Source of the DNA: an uncultured Candidatus Melainabacteria bacterium
GTDB lineage: Bacteria > Cyanobacteriota > Vampirovibrionia > Gastranaerophilales > Gastranaerophilaceae
DNA: 9,325 nucleotides
Assembly (NCBI GenBank): GCA_937895785.1
Contig: CALBKW010000041.1
Coordinates: 1 to 9,325 of the forward strand
Direction: 5' to 3'
Position numbers and translations under genes: made by a program. Shown one piece after another: positions 5,184 to 9,325 of this stretch. The notes under the pieces were generated by a model. That model was given only the letters and a program-made list of their open reading frames with translations, made no database searches and had not been told where the DNA came from. Every line of letters begins with the position of its first letter. The first letter of the stretch is position 1.

Positions 5184-5930
5184 ATGACAGTAACAACTAA
5201 AACAACTAAAATCACAGGTTTTGTCAAAACTCAAGACAATATAATGATAGCCTACAATCAAGCAATATCAAACCACGAAAGCGTTTTAATCATTGCGCAC
5301 GGCTGGTTTATGAGCAAAGACTCTAAGGCTTTTGTTGAGCTTGCCAAAGATTTTGAAAGCCATTTTGATATTATAACTTTTGATTTTAGAGGACACTGCA
5401 AAAGCAATGGACTATATAGTTTTGGACATAACGAAACAAAAGATTTAGCAGCTATTGTTAATTATGCAAAAGAAACTTATAAAAGTATTTACCTTATAGG
5501 ATTTTCTCTAGGAAGCCTTATTTCTATTGACTATTGCGCTCATAACAACGACATAAAAAAACTCATTTTAGTAAGCGCCCCTACAGATTTTAGAAAAATA
5601 GAAAATAACGTATTCAGCCCAAATGCATTCATTCCAACACTTAAAAAGTTTGAATTTAAGCGCTGGACATCAATTCAGTTCACTCACCCTTTCAAAACAA
5701 AACCAATACCCAAACAAGAAATTAGTAAAATTTCAATACCAACCTTGTTTATAGGTGGCGAAATAGATCCAATAATTAGAATTTGGCACAACCATGAGCT
5801 ATTTAACTTAGCAAATAAACCTAAAAAAGAAATTATTGTAAAGGGCGGAAAACACGCAGAAGACATCTATTTAGAAAATAAAGAATTTTTTATAAATGCT
5901 TGCATTGACTGGCTTACAGGAGAGTTTTAA
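5184..5930 (+). CDS. Alpha/beta hydrolase, serine-hydrolase type
   Basis: 248 residues, cytosolic (no signal peptide). The alpha/beta-hydrolase core is complete: oxyanion-hole HGW (39-41), the FDFRGH strand (67-71), nucleophile elbow GFSLGS with S108, acid D195 in GGEIDPII, and H224 in GGKHAEDIY. The layout resembles small esterase/acylglycerol-lipase-like or acyl-transfer hydrolases (Hydrolase_4/BAAT-like). The short cap region at about 135-180 carries basic and aromatic residues, and the substrate cannot be read from sequence. The stop codon overlaps the next gene's ATG by one base (TAATG), so the two are translated as a pair and probably act in one pathway. No clear ribosome site precedes this ATG. 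Confidence 0.88.
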   Translation: MTVTTKTTKITGFVKTQDNIMIAYNQAISNHESVLIIAHGWFMSKDSKAFVELAKDFESHFDIITFDFRGHCKSNGLYSFGHNETKDLAAIVNYAKETYKSIYLIGFSLGSLISIDYCAHNNDIKKLILVSAPTDFRKIENNVFSPNAFIPTLKKFEFKRWTSIQFTHPFKTKPIPKQEISKISIPTLFIGGEIDPIIRIWHNHELFNLANKPKKEIIVKGGKHAEDIYLENKEFFINACIDWLTGEF

Positions 5931-6652
5931 TGTCAGATTTAAAAAACAAATTAGACTTTTTTTTAAGAGAAAAAACTAAATTTTCAAGAAAAAATTATTC
6001 ACCTAAGCCACAAGATGTAAGTGATTTAATTCCCAACAGTGAGTATGATTTGACCATTTTAAAAAATGATATAACAAGATTAAATTGTTCGGAAAACCTG
6101 TACGTACTGGATATATTAGACAAATATTTTCCAATTTTTCCTCGAGAAGACTTGAAAATACTAGATATTGGCTCAAAAAATTGGTTTTATGCAAGAGGTG
6201 AATATATTTACTTCAAAAATGCTTGTCATCACCTTCAAATGACAGGCGTAGAACTTGATGCTTACAGGCTTTGCTGGAATTTATACTCAAGAAAAGAAAT
6301 TGCAAAATATAACATAAAATATTTACCATTTACAAATTATGTAGCTGAAGATTTTATGAATATAAACGGTTGCTATGATTATATAACTTGGTTTTTACCG
6401 TTTGTTGGCGAATATCAACATAAGCAATGGGGACTTCCGATGAAATACTTTAAACCTGCGCAAATGCTTATGCATGCAAAAGAATGCCTGAATGAAGGTG
6501 GTAGCATATTTATTGTAAATCAAGGAGAGTCAGAATACTGGTTACAAAAGCTTTTATGCCAAGACTTAGGGTTTGAATACCAAGAAATAGGGCTTATCAG
6601 AAGTGATTTTTATCAATATAAATATCCAAGATATGCTTTAATAGTGCATTAG
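5930..6652 (+). CDS. Class I methyltransferase-fold protein of unknown substrate
   Basis: 240 residues, soluble. Residues 75-110 look like the start of a Rossmann methyltransferase domain: LKILDIGSKNW (75-85, motif I) and MTGVELDAYR (104-113, the acidic end of strand 2). YDYITWFLPFVGEY (149-162) fits motif IV and LNEGGSIFIVNQGE (187-200) the later strand. Motif I is atypical: GSKNW replaces the usual GxGxG. The aromatic block WFLPFVGEYQHKQWGLPMKY is distinctive. A strong ribosome site, AGGAGAG, sits in the end of the hydrolase gene, and the ATG overlaps its stop by one base. Whether it still binds S-adenosylmethionine is uncertain; it could be a degenerate relative. The 3' end overlaps the promoter of the VWA gene. 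Confidence 0.65.
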   Translation: MSDLKNKLDFFLREKTKFSRKNYSPKPQDVSDLIPNSEYDLTILKNDITRLNCSENLYVLDILDKYFPIFPREDLKILDIGSKNWFYARGEYIYFKNACHHLQMTGVELDAYRLCWNLYSRKEIAKYNIKYLPFTNYVAEDFMNINGCYDYITWFLPFVGEYQHKQWGLPMKYFKPAQMLMHAKECLNEGGSIFIVNQGESEYWLQKLLCQDLGFEYQEIGLIRSDFYQYKYPRYALIVH

Positions 6653-6665
6653 AGTGTGTTATAAT
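6637..6665 (+). promoter_or_regulatory. Extended -10 promoter of the VWA gene
   Basis: A perfect TATAAT (6660-6665) preceded by TGT makes an extended -10 element. At 17 bases upstream is TTTAAT, a weak -35, as tolerated when the extended -10 is good. The predicted start near 6672 gives a leader of about 12 bases that still contains the ribosome site AAGGAAGG (6673-6680). The element overlaps the end of the preceding gene. Confidence 0.6.
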
Positions 6666-6683
6666 GTAAAAAAAGGAAGGGTT

Positions 6684-7589
6684 ATGAAAAGAAATATTTT
6701 AATAATTTTAATTTGCCTTGTATTAACATCTAGTTGTGCAATTGCAGCAAAGTATAAAGTTTCAACATCAGGCACAGTAAAGAACAACGGCAAAGTAGTA
6801 TCGCCAAATCAAAGCACCACAACAAATTACTACAATGTATACACACCACAAAATTACATAAACAGCAACCAAGTAAATGTGGGTCAAGTTCCAGTCATAG
6901 AGCTAGTTATGGACTACTCAGGAAGTATGTCAAACTGGATTAAAGAAGCAAAACGCGCAATGTCTACAATTATGGGACAAATTCCAAGCACAACTGCGGT
7001 TGGTTTTAGAGTTTTTGGACATGACTCAAACGGTTCAAATCCAGCCAATGGCGGAGCTTTAGCAGATGTTAAAAAGGTTGTTAAAAAGAATGGAAAATAT
7101 GTTGCTATAACAGAGAATTTCATTGGAAATACTAGTGGTTCGTGCTCAGCAACACGCCAAGTGGCAAGTGTGACAAAGTCTAACACAAATTCAATCATTA
7201 ATGGTATGAACTCTGTTGGCATTGGTGGCGCTACACCTCTTGTATATGGCTTAGATAGGGCAATTTACCAAGATTTTGCACCAATCTCACGTAATACACC
7301 TAAAAAGGTTGTCCTTATTACCGATGGGGGTGAAAACTGTGGCGGAGATCCTTGTGCATTTGCACAAAGTCTAATGTCAAAACGTCAAGACGTACATATA
7401 GACGTTGTTTTGGTAGGTGGCAGTTCTAGCAATCTTGCTTGTTTGGCGCAAACTACAGGTGGAAAATTCTACACTGTTAAAAATTTGTCTAATTTTTCTA
7501 CAGTTATGCAACAATCAATGACAACGCCAGCTTCAGGCTCTAAACAACAAAATAACCAAAATCAACAATATTACGAATTTATCAAGTAG
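6684..7589 (+). CDS. Secreted von Willebrand factor type A domain protein
   Basis: 301 residues from the ATG at 6684, preceded by AAGGAAGG; an in-frame GTG at 6654 would only add residues before the signal peptide. Residues 1-22 (MKRNILIILICLVLTSSCAIAA) are a signal peptide with probable cleavage near the AIAA end. The TSSC does not satisfy the lipobox. Residues 23-68 are a Ser/Thr/Asn-rich linker. Residues 70-280 are a VWA domain with an intact metal site: DYSGS (77-81), T184 in GGATPL and D214 in ITDGGEN. Four cysteines (154, 219, 224, 253) may form disulphides. VWA domains bind proteins or ligands through a divalent metal. The C-terminus is Gln/Asn-rich and ends in QQYYEFIK, with no membrane anchor. 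It has its own promoter and faces the convergent TonB genes. The partner is unknown. Confidence 0.87.
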   Translation: MKRNILIILICLVLTSSCAIAAKYKVSTSGTVKNNGKVVSPNQSTTTNYYNVYTPQNYINSNQVNVGQVPVIELVMDYSGSMSNWIKEAKRAMSTIMGQIPSTTAVGFRVFGHDSNGSNPANGGALADVKKVVKKNGKYVAITENFIGNTSGSCSATRQVASVTKSNTNSIINGMNSVGIGGATPLVYGLDRAIYQDFAPISRNTPKKVVLITDGGENCGGDPCAFAQSLMSKRQDVHIDVVLVGGSSSNLACLAQTTGGKFYTVKNLSNFSTVMQQSMTTPASGSKQQNNQNQQYYEFIK

Positions 7590-7601
7590 GAACAAATCTT
7601 A

Positions 7602-7650
7602 TAATACAAAGAGATACAGACAATACCAAACTCTGTATCTCTTTGTATTA
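7602..7650. repeat. 19-bp perfect inverted repeat downstream of the VWA gene
   Basis: TAATACAAAGAGATACAGA (7602-7620) and TCTGTATCTCTTTGTATTA (7632-7650) are exact reverse complements around an 11-base loop. It begins 12 bases after the VWA stop. No T run follows, so it is not a textbook terminator, but such a long stem would halt RNA polymerase or protect the mRNA 3' end. Confidence 0.85.
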
Positions 7651-7685
7651 CTGTCACCAACTCTCAACAAGGGCTCAAAAACGAA

Positions 7686-7719
7686 ACACTTACTGATTTA
7701 CAAGTAGAAGTGTCAGTAA
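7686..7719. repeat. Two mutually exclusive short stems
   Basis: ACACTTACT (7686-7694) can pair with AGTA and AGTGT (7703-7713, two bases bulged). Alternatively TTACTGA (7690-7696) can pair with TCAGTAA (7713-7719). The two stems share bases and cannot form together. The second also overlaps the next hairpin's first base. Confidence 0.4.
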
Positions 7720-7750
7720 AATAACGTACGTATTTTTACGTACGTTATTT
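7719..7750. terminator. 14-bp perfect hairpin, likely bidirectional terminator
   Basis: AAATAACGTACGTA (7719-7732) and TACGTACGTTATTT (7737-7750) are exact reverse complements around a TTTT loop. It lies between the convergent VWA (plus) and TonB (minus) genes, where a shared terminator is expected. T-rich flanks are modest on both strands (TTATTT and TTATTTTA), so the efficiency is uncertain. The next 80 bases (7751-7831) are almost pure A/T, with a 14-base palindrome TTTTAATATTAAAA at 7760-7773, and contain no gene. Confidence 0.6.
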
Positions 7751-7831
7751 CCGTACAAATTTTAATATTAAAAGTTGTATAATATATTTGTTATAATTTA
7801 AAATATTTAAGAGATATTTTTGAAAATAAAA

Positions 7832-8836
7832 TTAATACAAATAAACTTCATAATTGTTTGAGTACATACGAACTTTCAAATGCAATGTTTCGCCCTTGTA
7901 TCCTTTTGGCGGAGCGCTAAATGTTGGGGTTTGCATTACCGCATTATAAACAACATCATTCAAGCTGTCATTATCTGATTGTCTTGCAAAACTTCTATTA
8001 ACCAAACGACCTGAGGCATCAACTTTGAATGCAACTATACATTCGCCATCACCGACTATTTTTGTGAAGTCCATTCTTGAAGCCATACGGTTTCTTAATG
8101 CTGTTTTGTAATTAGCCACTTCTTGTTTCATTAGCATTGAAATTTGAGCTTGTGACTGAGATTGTTTTGCAGTTTGAGTTTGGATTGTTTTTGGTTGCGC
8201 CTGTTTTTGTTGGGTTGTTTTTTGTGTGTTTTGTTTTGGCGTAGTTTGAGTTTGAGTTTTAGGTTTATTTGGTTGTTTTACATCCTGTTTTTTAGTTTCA
8301 GGTATTAAGACATTTTTAGATAAATCAAGAGGTTCTGATTCTGCTTGTTGAGTAGGCTCTTCTTCTACTTTCTTAGTTTGAATCGGAGCTGTCGGAGGAG
8401 TGCTGTTCCATAAGTTGTCGATATCTGGAATATTCAAATTTTGTGTTTGCTTTGATGTTTCAACTGATTTTTCACTACCTTCTTTTATTAAAGAATTTCC
8501 AGCAAACAGTACAATTAAAATTGAAAGCACTACACATAAACAAAAAATCGTTGTAGAAATTGGGTCAAAGAACTGTTTTAAACGTGAATAATCGTACTGA
8601 ACAGTTTTTTGAGGTTCCATCTTTTTAGGTGTTTCCACCTGAGAATCATTTTTTTGTGGTTTTACCTCTATTTTTTCTTCTTTAGCCTCTTTTGCTTTAT
8701 TAAGTTTTGTAACATTTGTAACATCATTTTTGGGAGCAGGTGGTTCTGGCAAAATTTCGTCAAAAGTATCGTTACCGCAGTCACAGTAATCGGGTTTTGT
8801 TTCATATTCAGTTCCACATTCTTTGCATTTGTACAT
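7832..8836 (-). CDS. Zinc-ribbon, single-pass membrane protein with TonB-like C-terminal domain
   Basis: 334 residues. Residues 1-24 are a small zinc ribbon with ligands C4, C7, C18 and C20 (CKECG and CDCG). Residues 25-90 are a charged Lys/Glu/Pro linker. About 93-113 (STTIFCLCVVLSILIVLFAG) is the only membrane helix. Residues 115-235 are a Lys/Gln/Thr/Pro-rich spacer of the kind that spans the periplasm. Residues 237-325 resemble the TonB/TolA C-terminal domain (GECIVAFKVDASGRLVNRSFARQSDNDSLNDVVYNAVMQTPTF in pieces; KVRMY near the end). This implies a cytosolic ribbon and a periplasmic domain, probably linking the inner membrane to an outer-membrane partner. Ordinary TonB has no zinc ribbon. 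The ribosome site AAAGG overlaps the stop of the upstream TonB-like gene 10 bases away, so translation is coupled. No ExbB/ExbD is in the window. Confidence 0.8.
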   Translation of the reverse strand: MYKCKECGTEYETKPDYCDCGNDTFDEILPEPPAPKNDVTNVTKLNKAKEAKEEKIEVKPQKNDSQVETPKKMEPQKTVQYDYSRLKQFFDPISTTIFCLCVVLSILIVLFAGNSLIKEGSEKSVETSKQTQNLNIPDIDNLWNSTPPTAPIQTKKVEEEPTQQAESEPLDLSKNVLIPETKKQDVKQPNKPKTQTQTTPKQNTQKTTQQKQAQPKTIQTQTAKQSQSQAQISMLMKQEVANYKTALRNRMASRMDFTKIVGDGECIVAFKVDASGRLVNRSFARQSDNDSLNDVVYNAVMQTPTFSAPPKGYKGETLHLKVRMYSNNYEVYLY

Positions 8837-8846
8837 AATATTACCT

Positions 8847-9325
8847 TTATTTTTTTATTTTTTCATAATCGTTAAAATCTTGAGGTGTACTATACTTTTG
8901 AGCGTTAGACACCTTCAATTTTCCATCAAAATCAACCTTTAAGCGTTCTGAACCAGCAGGAAAATTCAAAATACTTTTACCTTGATAACTTCTGATAACA
9001 GGTGCGAATCGTTCAATTGCAAGTGGCGTGTATGCTGGATTTTGCGACCACACATGAACATTTGAAACGTGACCAAATTTATCTACATTAAATGTAAATC
9101 TAAAAACTGTTCCAAGTTCAACAGGTGGAATATTAACATCGCGCATAATTTGGTTTTGAAGATTTGAACGCCAAATATTCCAAGCAATTTCCTCCTCGGC
9201 TTGAGTCATTTTTTTAGGCTGAGTTTGTTTTGTTTGTTTTGTTTCAACCTTTTTAGGTGTTGTTTTATTTTGAACTTGCTTTGTTTGCGGAGAAGTCTGT
9301 TTTTTAGTTTGAGTTGTTGTTTTAG
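8847..9325 (-). CDS. TonB-like C-terminal-domain protein, start beyond the right edge
   Basis: The frame is open from the window edge (9325) to the TAA at 8847. The first 38 visible residues are a Lys/Thr/Gln/Pro-rich spacer (KTTTQTKKQTSPQTKQVQNK and onward), the same composition as the spacer in the neighbouring protein. The last 120 residues form a TonB/TolA-type domain: EIAWNIWRSNLQNQIMRD, then GTVFRFTFNVDKFGHVSNVHV and GSERLKVDFDGKLK. An internal ATG at 9209 is not a likely start, because the spacer continues upstream without a stop. The N-terminal membrane anchor presumably lies to the right of the window. It is first in an operon with the zinc-ribbon TonB protein and probably a diverged paralogue of it. 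Confidence 0.75.
   Translation of the reverse strand, partial: KTTTQTKKQTSPQTKQVQNKTTPKKVETKQTKQTQPKKMTQAEEEIAWNIWRSNLQNQIMRDVNIPPVELGTVFRFTFNVDKFGHVSNVHVWSQNPAYTPLAIERFAPVIRSYQGKSILNFPAGSERLKVDFDGKLKVSNAQKYSTPQDFNDYEKIKK

Noticed and set aside
6654..6683. GTG start upstream of the VWA protein's signal peptide
   Set aside because: It overlaps the promoter and has no ribosome site. The ATG at 6684 follows AAGGAAGG and begins directly with a signal peptide.
6705..6740. Lipoprotein signal in the VWA protein
   Set aside because: The residues before the cysteine are T-S-S, lacking the Leu/Val/Ile expected at -3; ordinary signal-peptidase cleavage near AIAA is more likely.
8609..8875. Plus-strand Phe-rich reading frame opposite the TonB-like gene
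   Set aside because: It is the mirror of the Lys/Glu-rich coding strand, has no family resemblance and spans the boundary of two well-supported minus-strand genes.
8847..9209. A complete 120-residue gene starting at the ATG at 9209
   Set aside because: The frame stays open upstream to the window edge with the same Lys/Thr/Gln/Pro-rich spacer as the neighbouring TonB-like protein, so the ATG is internal.

Overview
The window is AT-rich DNA from a Gram-negative-type (diderm) bacterium. It encodes a signal-peptide-bearing beta-barrel porin of the phosphate-selective porin (OprP/OprO) type and two TonB C-terminal-domain proteins. YidC lacks the proteobacterial P1 domain but has a roughly 120-residue beta-rich insertion in the later extracytoplasmic loop, a layout I recall from cyanobacterial YidC. 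With the low GC and simple Gram-negative secretome, this points tentatively to a non-photosynthetic cyanobacterial relative (Vampirovibrionia/Melainabacteria, Gastranaerophilales-like). That placement is an inference, not a demonstration.

Layout, left to right. (i) 1-170, minus: 5' end of an unrecognised gene. (ii) 264-301: strong terminator. (iii) 317-1060, minus: a CHAP-fold cysteine amidase/peptidase with a Phe/Gly/Ser/Met/Asn-rich N-terminal tail and codon use suggesting high expression. (iv) 1201-2460, minus: porin. (v) 2541-2861, plus: a near-consensus promoter, a 150-170 nt structured RNA with no coding potential, tRNA-Pro(UGG) and a terminator. A 24-nt stretch spanning the tRNA's 5' end and leader is duplicated exactly inside the upstream RNA. 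(vi) 2906-5027, plus: yidC and queA, one base apart. (vii) 5028-5183: intergenic DNA with a hairpin and a cluster of CATG motifs. (viii) 5184-6652, plus: an alpha/beta hydrolase and a methyltransferase-fold protein overlapping by one base. (ix) 6684-7589, plus: a secreted von Willebrand A protein with its own extended -10 promoter. (x) 7590-7831: convergent intergenic region with long perfect inverted repeats. (xi) 7832-9325, minus: two TonB-like proteins in tandem, the downstream one with an N-terminal zinc ribbon, the upstream one running off the right edge.

The housekeeping genes (yidC, queA, tRNA-Pro) are ordinary. The cell-envelope genes (CHAP enzyme, porin, VWA protein, TonB pair) flank them in separate transcription units. 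The most interesting part is the promoter/structured RNA/tRNA-Pro unit at 2541-2861. The zinc-ribbon TonB protein and the FG-rich CHAP protein are the next most unusual items. I see no CRISPR array, insertion sequence, phage gene or recombinase.
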